From Ideonella sp. WA131b (GTDB taxonomy: Bacteria; Pseudomonadota; Gammaproteobacteria; Burkholderiales; Burkholderiaceae_C): 64,000 nt of DNA. The stretch lies in assembly GCA_023657425.1 (NCBI GenBank), contig JAGTJW010000003.1, positions 248,001-312,000 of the forward strand. The letters are read 5' to 3'. The notes below the pieces were generated by a model. It was not told where the DNA came from. It was given only the letters and a program-made list of their open reading frames with translations, and made no database searches. This document shows positions 36,981 to 47,277 of this stretch, piece after piece (within the stretch, counting starts at the first letter, position 1; each line of letters begins with the position of its first letter). Made by a program: the position numbers and the translations under genes.

Positions 36981-37000
36981 GTTGATAATCTCGTCTCAAC
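36981..37000 (+). promoter_or_regulatory. Weak candidate metal-regulator site before the zinc operon
   Basis: GTTGA (36981-36985) and TCAAC (36996-37000) form a short inverted repeat around an AT-rich centre, 21 bases before the zinc transporter start. Zur and related Fur-family regulators bind dyads of about this span, and znu operons are usual Zur targets. Only five bases per arm match, so this is tentative. Confidence 0.25.
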
Positions 37001-37021
37001 AAAGCCGAGACCCACCTGCTC

Positions 37022-37879
37022 ATGAGGGCCCCCACCCCGACTGTTGCTGCGCCAGACCTGCGCCTGCTCGACCTGACGGTCGGCTACGACCGCCACCCGG
37101 CGGTGCACCACCTGCAGCTCGACGTGGCCGCGGGAGAGTTGCTGGCCGTCGTAGGCCCCAATGGCGCGGGCAAGTCGACGCTGCTCAAGGCGCTGGCCGG
37201 CGTGCTGCCGCCGATGGGCGGGCGCATCGAGCGGTCGGCCCAGGCGCAGGCCGGCGCGCGCACCGCCTACCTGCCGCAGCAGGCCGACATCGACCGCAGC
37301 TTTCCGGTCACGGTCATCGACACCGTGGCCATGGGCCTTTGGCACGAGATCGGCGCCTGGGGGCGCCTGGGCCGCGCGCGGCTGCAACGGTGCCGCGACG
37401 CGCTGGCCGAGGTGGGTCTCGACGGCTTCGACCGCCGCACGCTCGACACGCTGTCGGGCGGCCAGTTCCAGCGCGTTCTGTTCGCGCGGTTGATGCTGCG
37501 CGACGCCCAACTCATCCTGCTCGACGAGCCCTTCGCCGCCGTCGACGAGCCCACGGCCGACCATCTGCTTGAGCTGGTGCGGGTCTGGCACGCCCAGGGC
37601 CGCACCGTGGTCGTCGTGCTGCACGACCTGGCGCTGGTGCGCCGTGTGTTCCCACGCACCTTGCTGCTGGCGCGCGAGGCCATTGCCGCCGGGCCCACGG
37701 CCGAGGTTTTGGCGCCGGCCAACCTGCTGCGCGCGTCGGGCCTGGTGGAGGCCTTCGACGACCACGCCAAGCCGTGCGAGGCGCCTGGGCCGGCGGCGCC
37801 GGGACGCGAGGACGCCCGCTTGCACCCCCACCCGCACGCCCACCCGCGGGCGCATGCGCACGGCGACCACACCCACTGA
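37022..37879 (+). CDS. znuC: Zinc/manganese-type ABC transporter ATP-binding protein (ZnuC-like)
   Basis: This is the ATPase of a metal importer. Of 285 residues, it shows Walker A GPNGAGKST (about 45-53), Q loop, signature LSGGQFQRVLFARLM (about 141), Walker B LILLDEPFAAVDEPT and a switch histidine in VVVLHDL. The C terminus ends in a histidine-rich tail (LHPHPHAHPRAHAHGDHTH), which suggests metal binding. Zinc is more likely than manganese given the ZrgA-like protein downstream. It starts ATG 37022, ten bases before the permease gene. Confidence 0.92.
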   Translation: MRAPTPTVAAPDLRLLDLTVGYDRHPAVHHLQLDVAAGELLAVVGPNGAGKSTLLKALAGVLPPMGGRIERSAQAQAGARTAYLPQQADIDRSFPVTVIDTVAMGLWHEIGAWGRLGRARLQRCRDALAEVGLDGFDRRTLDTLSGGQFQRVLFARLMLRDAQLILLDEPFAAVDEPTADHLLELVRVWHAQGRTVVVVLHDLALVRRVFPRTLLLAREAIAAGPTAEVLAPANLLRASGLVEAFDDHAKPCEAPGPAAPGREDARLHPHPHAHPRAHAHGDHTH

Positions 37880-37888
37880 AGGCGGCCG

Positions 37889-39678
<1,790 letters not shown>

Positions 39679-39704
39679 CCGGCCACACCACCCGGAGTCG
39701 TCCC

Positions 39705-40232
39705 ATGCCCATCGTTCCTGCCCTTGTCCTCGTGGCCCTGGCGATCACGGCCGTGCCCGCCACGGCCCACAAGGCCCACGTGCACGGCGTCATGACCCTG
39801 AACCTGGCGATCGACGGGCCCTTGCTCGCGGTGGAGCTGGTGACCCCGCAGGACAGCCTCGTGGGCCACGAGCGCCGCCCACGACCGGGCGCCGAGACCA
39901 CCGCCGCCGCCGCGGCCCTGGCGCTGCTGCGCGAGGCCCCGCGCTGGCTGCGGCCCGATGCCGCTGCCGGGTGCACCGCCGGCACGGTGACCATCGTGCC
40001 GGGCAAGCTCGCTGGCGCGGCGCAGCCGGGCGAGAAGGACACCGGCCACGCCGATGTCGAGGCCCGTGTCGAGTGGCGTTGCCAGGCGCCGGCCGCGCTG
40101 CAGGGCGTGGACTTGCTGCTGTTCGAGGCCTTCCTTCGCACCGAGCGCATCGAGGTGCAGGTGGCCGGCGGCAGCGGCCCGGCCAGGCAGACGCTGCGCA
40201 AGGGGCAGCGCCGCGTCGTCCTGTCGCGCTGA
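39705..40232 (+). CDS. ZrgA-like (DUF2796) periplasmic zinc protein
   Basis: The 175-residue protein has an N-terminal signal peptide (VPALVLVALAITAVPATA) followed by HKAHVHGVMTLNLAIDG, the typical opening of the DUF2796/ZrgA family, with clustered histidines suited to zinc. ZrgA in Vibrio works with a ZrgABCDE zinc transporter. Its position 27 bases after the binding-protein gene supports a zinc role for this whole operon. The C-terminal FEAFLRTERIEVQVAG also fits. Confidence 0.88.
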   Translation: MPIVPALVLVALAITAVPATAHKAHVHGVMTLNLAIDGPLLAVELVTPQDSLVGHERRPRPGAETTAAAAALALLREAPRWLRPDAAAGCTAGTVTIVPGKLAGAAQPGEKDTGHADVEARVEWRCQAPAALQGVDLLLFEAFLRTERIEVQVAGGSGPARQTLRKGQRRVVLSR

Positions 40233-40267
40233 CGCTGCCAGCTGCCGGGTGGCGTAAGCTCGACGGC

Positions 40268-40876
40268 GTGAAGCGACTACTCGGGCTCCTGCTCGTGACC
40301 CTCCTGCCTGCCGCGGCGCCGGCCGTCGAGGAACCCCGGTACGCGCTCGTGCGCAACATCGACGAGCGCGTCGAGCTGCGCCTCTACCAGCCCTATGCCG
40401 TGGCCGAGGTCGAGCTCGACGTCGGTGCCGCCGAGGCCGGCAACCGGGCCTTCCCCATCCTGGCCGGCTACATCTTCGGCAAGAACAAGGGCGAGCGGAA
40501 GTTCGCGATGACGGCGCCCGTGACGCAGACCGCGGCGCCGGTGAAGATGGCGATGACGGCCCCGGTGACGCAGAGCGCCACGCGCGCGGGCACGCGGGTG
40601 CAGTTCGTGCTGCCCGCTGGCGTGACGCTGGCCACCGCGCCCGAGCCGCTGGACCCGCGCGTGCGCCTGCGCGAGGAGCCGGCAGCCACCTGGGCCGTCA
40701 TCCGCTACTCGGGCAGCTGGTCGCAGGCCCGCTACGACGAGCACGTTCAGGCCTTGCGGGCGGCCCTGGCGGCGGCCGGCGTGGCCACCGAGGGCGAGCC
40801 GGTCTGGGCGCGCTACAACGGCCCGATGACGCCCTGGTTCCTGCGCCGCAACGAGATCTGGCTGGCGGTGCGCTGA
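40268..40876 (+). CDS. SOUL-family haem-binding protein
   Basis: The 202-residue protein is taken from GTG 40268, since the longer open frame upstream is not protein-like. A hydrophobic N terminus (LLGLLLVTLLPAAAPAV) looks like a signal peptide, so it is probably periplasmic. The SOUL/HBP fold is seen in YALVRNIDERVELRLYQPYA, AFPILAGYIFGKNKGERKFA, MTAPVTQT repeated as MTAPVTQS, WAVIRYSGSWSQARYDEHV and a terminal PWFLRRNEIWLAV. Ligand (haem or other hydrophobic molecule) is not known. It is 35 bases after the zinc operon on the same strand. Confidence 0.88.
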   Translation: MKRLLGLLLVTLLPAAAPAVEEPRYALVRNIDERVELRLYQPYAVAEVELDVGAAEAGNRAFPILAGYIFGKNKGERKFAMTAPVTQTAAPVKMAMTAPVTQSATRAGTRVQFVLPAGVTLATAPEPLDPRVRLREEPAATWAVIRYSGSWSQARYDEHVQALRAALAAAGVATEGEPVWARYNGPMTPWFLRRNEIWLAVR

Positions 40877-40899
40877 TCCGGGTGTTGGTCCGCGTCGCC

Positions 40900-40988
40900 G
40901 TGGCGGAGGCTGTGAGATTCGAACTCACGGGCCCTTGCGGGCCGGCAGTTTTCAAGACTGCTGGGTTAAACCGCTCCCCCAAGCCTCC
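40900..40988 (-). tRNA. tRNA-Ser(UGA)
   Basis: The minus strand folds as a class-II tRNA: acceptor GGAGGCT pairing with AGCCTCC, anticodon stem-loop GCAGTCTTGAAAACTGC with anticodon TGA, a long variable arm (CGGCCCGCAAGGGCCC), T-arm GTGAGTTCGAATCTCAC and an encoded CCA end. Length is 89 with CCA. It lies between the SOUL gene and apaH. Confidence 0.96.
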
Positions 40989-41002
40989 GGACGTGCGAGA
41001 TT

Positions 41003-41827
41003 CTAGGTTCCGGGCTGGCGCTGGGCCGTGCAAGGCACCTGCAGCAGTTCGACGCGCTCACCGTCGACGCAGGCCGCGCTGAGCGCGCCGCCCCAGACGC
41101 AGCCGGTGTCCAGCGCCATCAGCTGCGGCTCCAGCTTCAGGCCCAGCGTGCTCCAGTGCCCGAAGGCGATGCGCTCGGCCTGGCTGGCCCGGCCCGGCAC
41201 CTCGAACCAGGGCATCAGCCCGGGCGGGGCGGTGCCGGCAGCCTCCTTCAGCTTAAAGTTCATGTCGCCGTCGGCGCTGCAAAACCGCAGCCGTGTCAGC
41301 GCATTGATGACGATCCGGTGGCGGTCGTCGCCGCGCAAGCCCTCGTCCCAGCGTGTGGGGGTGTTGCCGTACATGCGCGGCAGGAAGTCGGCCAAGGCCG
41401 GGTCGCGCAGCAGCGCCTCGACCTCGGCGGCCAGCGCCAGAGTCTGGTTGCCGTCCCAGGCCGGCAGCAGGCCGGCGTGCACGCACAGCCAGCCGGCCTC
41501 GCGCACGGCCAGGCGGCCGTGGCGCAGCCAGTCGATCCAGGCCGCGGCATCCGGGGCGGCCAGCACGTCGCCGAAGCTGTCGTCGCGGTGGCGATGGCGC
41601 GCGCCGTGGGCCACAGCCAGCAGGTGCAGGTCGTGGTTGCCCAGCAGCCGCACCGCAGAGTCGCCCCAGGCCGACACGCGGCGAAGCACGGCCAGCGAGG
41701 CGGGGCCGCGGTTGACGAGATCGCCCAGCAGCACGAGGCGGTGTCGCGAGGGGCTGGCTCCGGCCTCGGCCAGCAGGCGCGCCAGCGCGTCGTCGCAGCC
41801 CTGGACGTCGCCGATGAACAGATGCAT
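41003..41827 (-). CDS. apaH: ApaH, symmetrical bis(5'-nucleosyl)-tetraphosphatase
   Basis: ApaH splits Ap4A into two ADP. The 274-residue protein carries calcineurin-type metal motifs IGDVQGC, LLGDLVNRGP and LLGNHDLHLL, and conserved VCVHAGLLPAWD-like and FGHWSTLGL segments typical of ApaH. Length matches the family. It begins at ATG 41827, about 60 bases from the divergent CNNM gene, and ends before the tRNA-Ser gene. Confidence 0.96.
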   Translation of the reverse strand: MHLFIGDVQGCDDALARLLAEAGASPSRHRLVLLGDLVNRGPASLAVLRRVSAWGDSAVRLLGNHDLHLLAVAHGARHRHRDDSFGDVLAAPDAAAWIDWLRHGRLAVREAGWLCVHAGLLPAWDGNQTLALAAEVEALLRDPALADFLPRMYGNTPTRWDEGLRGDDRHRIVINALTRLRFCSADGDMNFKLKEAAGTAPPGLMPWFEVPGRASQAERIAFGHWSTLGLKLEPQLMALDTGCVWGGALSAACVDGERVELLQVPCTAQRQPGT

Positions 41828-41889
41828 ACGGGCATTCTGCTACGCTGCCGCCCCTCTCGACCGACGACCGCCAATTGCCGGCGGCCTGC

Positions 41890-43191
41890 ATGGACGTTGC
41901 GCTTCTGACCTTCTTGATCCTCTTGAACGCGGCCTTCGCGATGAGCGAGATGGCGCTGACCGCGGCCCGCAAGGCGCGGCTGCAGGTGATGGTGGAGAGC
42001 GGGGATTCGGGCGCGCAGGCCGCAATGGACCTGCACGAGAACCCGACCAAGTTCCTGTCGACGGTGCAGATCGGCATCACCTCGATCGGGGTGCTCAACG
42101 GCATTGTCGGAGAGGGCGCGTTCGCCGAACCCTTCGCCGTCTGGCTGGTGCAGGCCTTTGCGTTCAATCCCGAGATGGCGCGCTTCGGCGCCACCGCGCT
42201 GGTGGTGGTGGTGATCACGGTGCTGACCATCATCTTCGGCGAGCTGGTGCCCAAGCGGCTGGGCCAGATGTACCCGGAGGCCGTCGCCCGCCTGGTGGCC
42301 ACGCCGATGAACTGGCTGAGCACGGCCACGCGGCCGCTGGTGGCGTTCCTGAGCCTGGCCACCGAAGGCGTTCTGCGGCTTCTGGGCATCCGCGGCGGAC
42401 CGACGCGTGCCGTCACCGAAGAGGAGATCGCGGCGCAGCTCGAGGAGGGTCTGGACGCGGGCGTCATCGAGGCGCAAGAGCATCAGATGGTGCGCAATGT
42501 GTTCCGGCTCGATGACCGTCAGATCGGCTCGATGATGGTGCCGCGCGCCGAAATCGTCTGGCTCGACGAGTCGGCGACGCTGGCCGAGTTGCTGGCGGTG
42601 GTGGCCGACAGCGGCCACAGCCGCTATCCAGTGTGCCGGGGCTCCCTGGACGACGTGCGGGGCGTGCTCAGCGTGGCGCGGCTGCTGCCGGTGGCCGTGC
42701 AGGGCGGCGAGCCCGATCTGGCAACCCACCTGGACACGTCGGTGTTCGTGCCCGAGACGCTGTCGGGCATGGAACTGCTCGACCACTTCCGCGCCGCTGG
42801 CACCGACCTGGTGTTCGTGGTCGACGAGTACGGCGCCGTGCAGGGCTTGATCAGCGAGCGCGACCTGCTCGAAGCCATCACCGGCGAGTTCGGTGCGCCC
42901 ACCGACGAGGACGCCTGGGCCGTCAAGCGCCCCGAAGGCGGCTGGTTGATGGACGGCCTGATCCCGGTGCCGGAGCTGAAGGACCGGCTCGAGATCAAGG
43001 AGCTTCCCGAAGAGGACCGCGGCCGCTACAACACCTTGGCTGGCATGATCATGCTGCTGCTGGGCCGGCTGCCCCGCACCGCGGACACGGTGCTGTGGGA
43101 AGGCTGGCGCTTCGAGGTCGTCGACCTCGACGGCAAACGTGTCGACAAGGTGTTGGCCACCCGCACCGAAACCCCTGGAGAAGACTCTTGA
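41890..43191 (+). CDS. CNNM-transmembrane and CBS-pair protein (hemolysin/CorC family)
   Basis: I start it at ATG 41890 (MDVALLTFLILLNAAFAMSE), the family beginning; upstream TTG 41875 is less likely. The 433 residues contain a CNNM membrane domain with three or four helices (VQIGITSIGVLNGIVGEGAF; VVVITVLTIIFGELVPKRLG), a CBS pair (RYPVCRGSLDDVRGVLSVAR and DLVFVVDEYGAVQGLISERD) and a C-terminal CorC_HlyC transporter-associated domain. These proteins are linked to magnesium or cobalt efflux and are often misnamed hemolysins. It overlaps the SapC-family gene by four bases. Confidence 0.93.
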   Translation: MDVALLTFLILLNAAFAMSEMALTAARKARLQVMVESGDSGAQAAMDLHENPTKFLSTVQIGITSIGVLNGIVGEGAFAEPFAVWLVQAFAFNPEMARFGATALVVVVITVLTIIFGELVPKRLGQMYPEAVARLVATPMNWLSTATRPLVAFLSLATEGVLRLLGIRGGPTRAVTEEEIAAQLEEGLDAGVIEAQEHQMVRNVFRLDDRQIGSMMVPRAEIVWLDESATLAELLAVVADSGHSRYPVCRGSLDDVRGVLSVARLLPVAVQGGEPDLATHLDTSVFVPETLSGMELLDHFRAAGTDLVFVVDEYGAVQGLISERDLLEAITGEFGAPTDEDAWAVKRPEGGWLMDGLIPVPELKDRLEIKELPEEDRGRYNTLAGMIMLLLGRLPRTADTVLWEGWRFEVVDLDGKRVDKVLATRTETPGEDS

Positions 43192-43958
43192 TCAATCAGA
43201 ACCTGCACCGCAAGCCCAAGGGACTGGACAGTGCCTTGCACCGCGAGCTCAAGCTGCAGCTGCCGGTCACCGACTGGAGCGTGGCCAGTCAGCTGAACGC
43301 GTTGTTCGTGGCGGCCGTGGAGTTCATCGACGTCTGCCTCGAGTTCCCGATCGTGTTCGTGAAGGCCGGCACCGAGCCCGACGGCAGCGATGCCATTGCC
43401 CCGATCGCTGTGCTGGGCCTGACGCAGAACAGCAACCTCTACCTGGCCGGCGATCAGTGGCGCGCCCGCTACATGCCGGCGCTGCTGCGCCTGTACCCCT
43501 TTTGCGTTGCCCGGCTCGACGAGCAGAAGTTCGCCGTCTGCTACGACGCCGACTGGCACGGCGCCCAGCAGGCCGAGGGCCAGACGCTGTTCGACCCCCA
43601 GGGCCAGCCCACCGAGCTGCTGAAGAAGGTGCAAGGCCAGCTCGAGATGCTGGAAAACGAAGTCCAGCGCACGCGCGCCACGTGCAAGCGCTTCCAGGAG
43701 CTGGGTCTGTTCCAGGACATGCGCTTCGACGTGACCTTGCCCGACGGCAGCAAGCACACGGTTGACGGCTTCATGACGCTGGACGACAAGAAGGTGACAG
43801 CTCTGCCCGACGACGTGGTGGGCGAGCTGCATCGCAACGGGCTGTTGGGCCTGATGCACCTGCACTGGGCCAGCATGGGCAACATGCGGCGCCTGGTGGA
43901 CTGGCATGTCGAGCGTGCTGCCGCGGCACCAGCCCCAGCCGCCGTGCCGGCGGCCTGA
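43188..43958 (+). CDS. SapC-family protein, function unknown
   Basis: The 256 residues belong to the SapC family: HRELKLQLPVTDWSVASQLN-like start, then VEFIDVCLEFPIVFVKAG, YLAGDQWRARYMPALLRLYP and FCVARLDEQKFAVCYDAD. The name comes from Campylobacter S-layer genes, but a surface role is not shown for most members. I start it at TTG 43188, because a good ribosome binding site (GGAGAAGACTC) precedes it and it overlaps the previous stop; no nearby ATG gives the conserved N terminus. Coupling with the CNNM gene is likely. Confidence 0.85.
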   Translation: MINQNLHRKPKGLDSALHRELKLQLPVTDWSVASQLNALFVAAVEFIDVCLEFPIVFVKAGTEPDGSDAIAPIAVLGLTQNSNLYLAGDQWRARYMPALLRLYPFCVARLDEQKFAVCYDADWHGAQQAEGQTLFDPQGQPTELLKKVQGQLEMLENEVQRTRATCKRFQELGLFQDMRFDVTLPDGSKHTVDGFMTLDDKKVTALPDDVVGELHRNGLLGLMHLHWASMGNMRRLVDWHVERAAAAPAPAAVPAA

Positions 43959-43961
43959 ACC

Positions 43962-44312
43962 TCAGGCACCGGCCGGGCGGCGCAGGGCCGCCACCACCTC
44001 GGCCGCCCTGGGTCCGGTGCGCTCGACCCAATCGTCGAAGCGGCGGCGGGCGTCGTCGCCATAACGCTGCCAGATCTTCCAGCCCACCCAGGCCACCAAC
44101 CCCAGGAGCAGCAGCGACTTGAGCGCCCGCCCCAGGCTCGCCAGCACAGCAATGCCCATGCCCAGCGCCACCCACTTGAACCACCAGGTGCCGCTGTAGG
44201 TCATGTAGTTGATGACACCCGTGATGCCGACGACGAACAGCGCGCGGAACGGCATCACGAGCGCATCCAGCACGTCCTTCACAGGGCGCGTGACGATCTT
44301 GAACGGGTTCAT
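43962..44312 (-). CDS. Small membrane protein, function unknown
   Basis: The 116-residue protein starts at ATG 44312 (MNPFKIVTRPVKDVLDALVM). It has two or three hydrophobic helices (LFVVGITGVINYMTY; WVALGMGIAVLASLG; LLLLGLVAWVGWKIWQRYG) and a charged C-terminal tail. I do not recognise a family. It is convergent with the SapC gene (three bases apart) and divergent from the aminopeptidase across 171 bases. Confidence 0.75.
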   Translation of the reverse strand: MNPFKIVTRPVKDVLDALVMPFRALFVVGITGVINYMTYSGTWWFKWVALGMGIAVLASLGRALKSLLLLGLVAWVGWKIWQRYGDDARRRFDDWVERTGPRAAEVVAALRRPAGA

Positions 44313-44483
44313 GGGCGCTGCTCCAAGGCTTGAGTCAATCCGGTGCGGCATGTTCGGGCCGCTGCGTCCAGCGTGCAAGGCGGGTGCGACGGGCGGTGCC
44401 GGCGTGGTGCGTATCGACGCCGGGCCGGCGCGGACGGTGGGGCCACAATCCGCGCCTTCTTCGACTGCCGCCGGCCGTGACCC

Positions 44484-45881
44484 ATGAGCGTTCGCCTCGC
44501 CAAGCCCCGCAAGGGCAGTGTTCCGATCCACGTCGTCGACCGCGAGCGCCTGGCCACGACCCTGGCTGCGCTGGAGCCGGCCGGCCGCGCCTGGGTACAG
44601 GCGCTGGGCTTCAGCGGCAGCCCTGACACGCACGTTCTGGTGCCTGGCGCCGACGGCAGGCCCGCCTCGGTGCTGGCCGGCGTGCGCTCGGGTGCTGACC
44701 CCTTTGCGCTGGCCAGCCTGCCCAAGGCGCTGCCCGCGGGCGCCTACCACCTGGCCCCGGTGCCCGAGGGCGGCGTGGCGCTGGACGACGGCACCGCGGC
44801 GCTGTCGTGGGAGCTGGGCGGCTACACCTTCGACCTCTTCAAGCCCGCACGCCGCGAACCGGCCGAGCTGACGCTGTCGTCCACCGACGAGGCGCGCCGC
44901 GCGCTCATCGTGGCCGAGGCCATGGCAGCCACGCGCGACCTGGTCAACACGCCGGCCGAGCAGCTGGGCCCGGGCGCGCTGGCCGAGGCCGTGCGCCTGG
45001 TGGCTCAGCAGCACGGCGCCAAGTTCCGCCAGGTGGTGGGCGACGAGCTGCTGGCGCAGAACTTCCCCGCCATTCACGCCGTGGGCCGCGCGGCCGATGC
45101 CGCCAGCGGGCGCGCGCCGCGCCTCATCGAGCTCACCTGGGGCCGCCCGAAGCACCCGCTGGTGACGATCGTCGGCAAGGGCGTGTGTTTCGACAGCGGC
45201 GGTCTGGACATCAAGAGCGCCGAGGGCATGCGCCTGATGAAGAAGGACATGGGCGGCGCCGCGCACGCGCTGGGCCTGGCGCAGCTGGTGATGGCGCTGG
45301 AGCTGCCGCTGCGCGTGCAGCTGCTCATTCCTGCGGTGGAAAACGCCATCGCCGGCAACGCCTTCCGCCCGGGCGACGTGTTCAAGACGCGCAAGGGCCT
45401 GCACATCGAGATCGGCAACACCGACGCCGAGGGCCGCGTGATCCTGAGCGACGCGCTGGCCTTTGGCGCCGAGAGCCAGCCGGCGCTGATGGTGGACATG
45501 GCCACGCTCACCGGCGCGGCGCGCATCGCGCTGGGCGCGCAGCTGCCGGCCCTCTTCTGCCGCGACACGGCCCAGGCGCGCGAGATCGTCGACCTGGGCC
45601 TGCAGATCGGCGACCCGCTGTGGCACCTGCCGCTGTGGGCCGGCTACCACGGGCTGATCGAGAGCGACATTGCCGACATCGTCAACACCGGCCGCGGCGG
45701 GCTGGCTGGCGCCATCACCGCGGCGCTCTTCCTCGAGGACTTCGTGCCTGCGGGCCAGGAATGGCTGCACCTGGACCTCTTCGCCTGGAACGACCAGGCC
45801 CGTCCTGGCCGGCCGGTGGGCGGCGAGGCGCAGACGCTGCGCACCTTGCTGGCCTACCTGCAGCGGCGCTTCGGCGCGTGA
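44484..45881 (+). CDS. M17 leucyl-type aminopeptidase
   Basis: This cytosolic dizinc exopeptidase has 465 residues. The N-terminal variable domain (about 1-145) is followed by the M17 catalytic domain: GKGVCFDSGGLDIK (metal ligands), MKKDMGGAAHALGL (lysine and aspartate ligand) and the family signature NTDAEGRVILSDALAFG. The length and the short N-terminal domain fit the PepB/leucyl-aminopeptidase-like group rather than canonical PepA. Exact substrate preference is not known. It starts at ATG 44484. Confidence 0.94.
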   Translation: MSVRLAKPRKGSVPIHVVDRERLATTLAALEPAGRAWVQALGFSGSPDTHVLVPGADGRPASVLAGVRSGADPFALASLPKALPAGAYHLAPVPEGGVALDDGTAALSWELGGYTFDLFKPARREPAELTLSSTDEARRALIVAEAMAATRDLVNTPAEQLGPGALAEAVRLVAQQHGAKFRQVVGDELLAQNFPAIHAVGRAADAASGRAPRLIELTWGRPKHPLVTIVGKGVCFDSGGLDIKSAEGMRLMKKDMGGAAHALGLAQLVMALELPLRVQLLIPAVENAIAGNAFRPGDVFKTRKGLHIEIGNTDAEGRVILSDALAFGAESQPALMVDMATLTGAARIALGAQLPALFCRDTAQAREIVDLGLQIGDPLWHLPLWAGYHGLIESDIADIVNTGRGGLAGAITAALFLEDFVPAGQEWLHLDLFAWNDQARPGRPVGGEAQTLRTLLAYLQRRFGA

Positions 45882-45896
45882 ACCTCCCATGCCGGT

Positions 45897-45999
45897 CGCG
45901 CTGAGCCTGTCGAAGCGTCGGTGGTGTGCCGGCAGGGCTTCGACAGGCTCAGCCCGAACGGGAGGGAGATCCGTTCGCGCTGAGCCTGTCGAAGCGTGG
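45897..45999. repeat. REP-like palindromic repeat cluster
   Basis: The 14-base unit GCTGAGCCTGTCGA occurs at 45899-45912 and again at 45980-45993, and its inverted form (TCGACAGGCTCAGC) lies between them near 45938-45951. The centre copy can pair with either flank to form long hairpins. These are typical REP/BIME-like elements in the 3' region between the convergent aminopeptidase and dusC genes, where they may stabilise or end transcripts. The remaining spacer to 46149 holds an 8-bp inverted repeat (TCAGGCGG 46081-46088, CCGCCTGA 46132-46139) and no gene. Confidence 0.8.
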
Positions 46000-46149
46000 A
46001 TGACGCGCCGCAACTGGCCCTGATTCAGCCCGCAGTTCGTCACATCGCCGTCACCGCGTTGCGGCACACTGCGAAGCACCTCAGGCGGGAATCGGCCGCA
46101 TCAATGGGCGGAAACTTGGAACCCGTCACCGCCGCCTGAAGTCTTGGTT

Positions 46150-47169
46150 TCAGACGAAGTCCGCGTGCTGCACAGGCCCGCGGGCTTTTTCCATGTCGGG
46201 CGCCGTGGGCGCCGTCATGGCCCGCACCACCTGCTCCAGCGCGTCGGCGTCGTGCAAGGTGCGCACGGCGTCGTACAGGGCCTGCGCCTGTGGGTGGCGG
46301 CGGCGCAGCTGGTTGATCCACTGCTTGAGCCGGCCACCGCGGTGGCGCGGCGCCACTCTCGGGCGCACGAGCTCGGCGTACAGCGTCAGCAGCGGGGCGA
46401 TCTGCGCCCAGCCCGGCGCCGCCGCGCCGCGCACGGCGAGCGCCAGGCCGGGGTCGGCAACGAGGCCGCGCCCGAGCATCAGCGCGTCGCAGCCGCTCTC
46501 GGACAGGCACTGGCGGGCCTCGTCCTCAGTCCACACCTCGCCGTTGGCCACGACGCGCGTACCGCTGCCGGCCAGCGCCTCGCGCACGCGGGCGATGCGG
46601 TCCCAGTAGGCCGGCGGGCGGTAGCCGTGGACCTTGGTGCGTGCATGCACCACCAGCTCCTGCGCGCCCGCGGCGGCGATGCCGCGGGCGTTGTCGAGCA
46701 GCCTCTCTTCGTCGCGGTGGCCCAGGCGCATCTTGGCGCTCACGGGCACAGTGGCCGGGACGGCGCGGCGCACGGCGGCGACGATGGCGTGCACGAGCTC
46801 GGGCTCGTCCAGCAACACGGCGCCGCCGCGGTGGCGGTTCACGGTCTTGGCCGGGCAGCCGAAGTTCAGGTCCACACCCTCGGCGCCCAGCTCGGCCAGG
46901 CGGGCGGCGTTGTCGGCCAGCACGGCCGGGTCGGATCCCAGCAGCTGCGCGCGCACCGGCACGCCGGCCGGCGTGCGGCTGCCATGTTGCAGCTCGGGCA
47001 TCAGCCGCAGGAACACGCGCGCCGGCAGCAGGCGGTCGGTGACGCGGATGAATTCCGAGACGCAGCGGTCGATGCCGCCCACGCGCGTGATCACGTCGCG
47101 CAGGCTGTGGTCGAGCACGCCCTCCATTGGGGCGAGCAGGATCAGGCGGGGCGGGGAAGCGGCGGTCAT
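46150..47169 (-). CDS. dusC: DusC, tRNA-dihydrouridine(16) synthase
   Basis: DusC reduces uridine 16 in tRNA using FMN and NADPH. The 339 residues start at ATG 47169 (MTAASPPRLILLAPMEGVLD). Family marks are LAPMEGVLD, VDLNFGCPAKTVNRHRGGAV with the catalytic cysteine, VSAKMRLGH and VVANGEVWTEDEARQCL. Fit to the DusC subgroup (not DusA or DusB) is by overall pattern and size. It is divergent from paaG; 108 bases separate their start codons. Confidence 0.92.
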   Translation of the reverse strand: MTAASPPRLILLAPMEGVLDHSLRDVITRVGGIDRCVSEFIRVTDRLLPARVFLRLMPELQHGSRTPAGVPVRAQLLGSDPAVLADNAARLAELGAEGVDLNFGCPAKTVNRHRGGAVLLDEPELVHAIVAAVRRAVPATVPVSAKMRLGHRDEERLLDNARGIAAAGAQELVVHARTKVHGYRPPAYWDRIARVREALAGSGTRVVANGEVWTEDEARQCLSESGCDALMLGRGLVADPGLALAVRGAAAPGWAQIAPLLTLYAELVRPRVAPRHRGGRLKQWINQLRRRHPQAQALYDAVRTLHDADALEQVVRAMTAPTAPDMEKARGPVQHADFV

Positions 47170-47218
47170 CGGGGCGGGCAGGGCGGCGTGGATTGTGGGG
47201 CGGGAAAGTCCCCGGATT

Positions 47219-47248
47219 GAATTATTCGACCGAACGGTCGAATAATTC
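47219..47248. promoter_or_regulatory. 30-bp palindrome, probable PaaR operator
   Basis: Two perfect 14-base arms, beginning GAATTATTCGACCG, are separated by AA. It lies 29 bases before the paaG start codon and overlaps the likely promoter. TetR-family PaaR repressors of Burkholderiales bind palindromes with an ACCG-N2-CGGT core upstream of paa operons; that core is exact here (CCGAACGG). A paaR gene ends this cluster. Confidence 0.8.
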
Positions 47249-47277
47249 GGTCCTCGCTTCCTGGAGCCTGCGCCGCC

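Noticed and set aside
43188..43958. S-layer secretion function of the SapC-family gene
   Set aside because: The family name comes from Campylobacter; no S-layer protein or secretion gene is near and the protein lacks a signal peptide.
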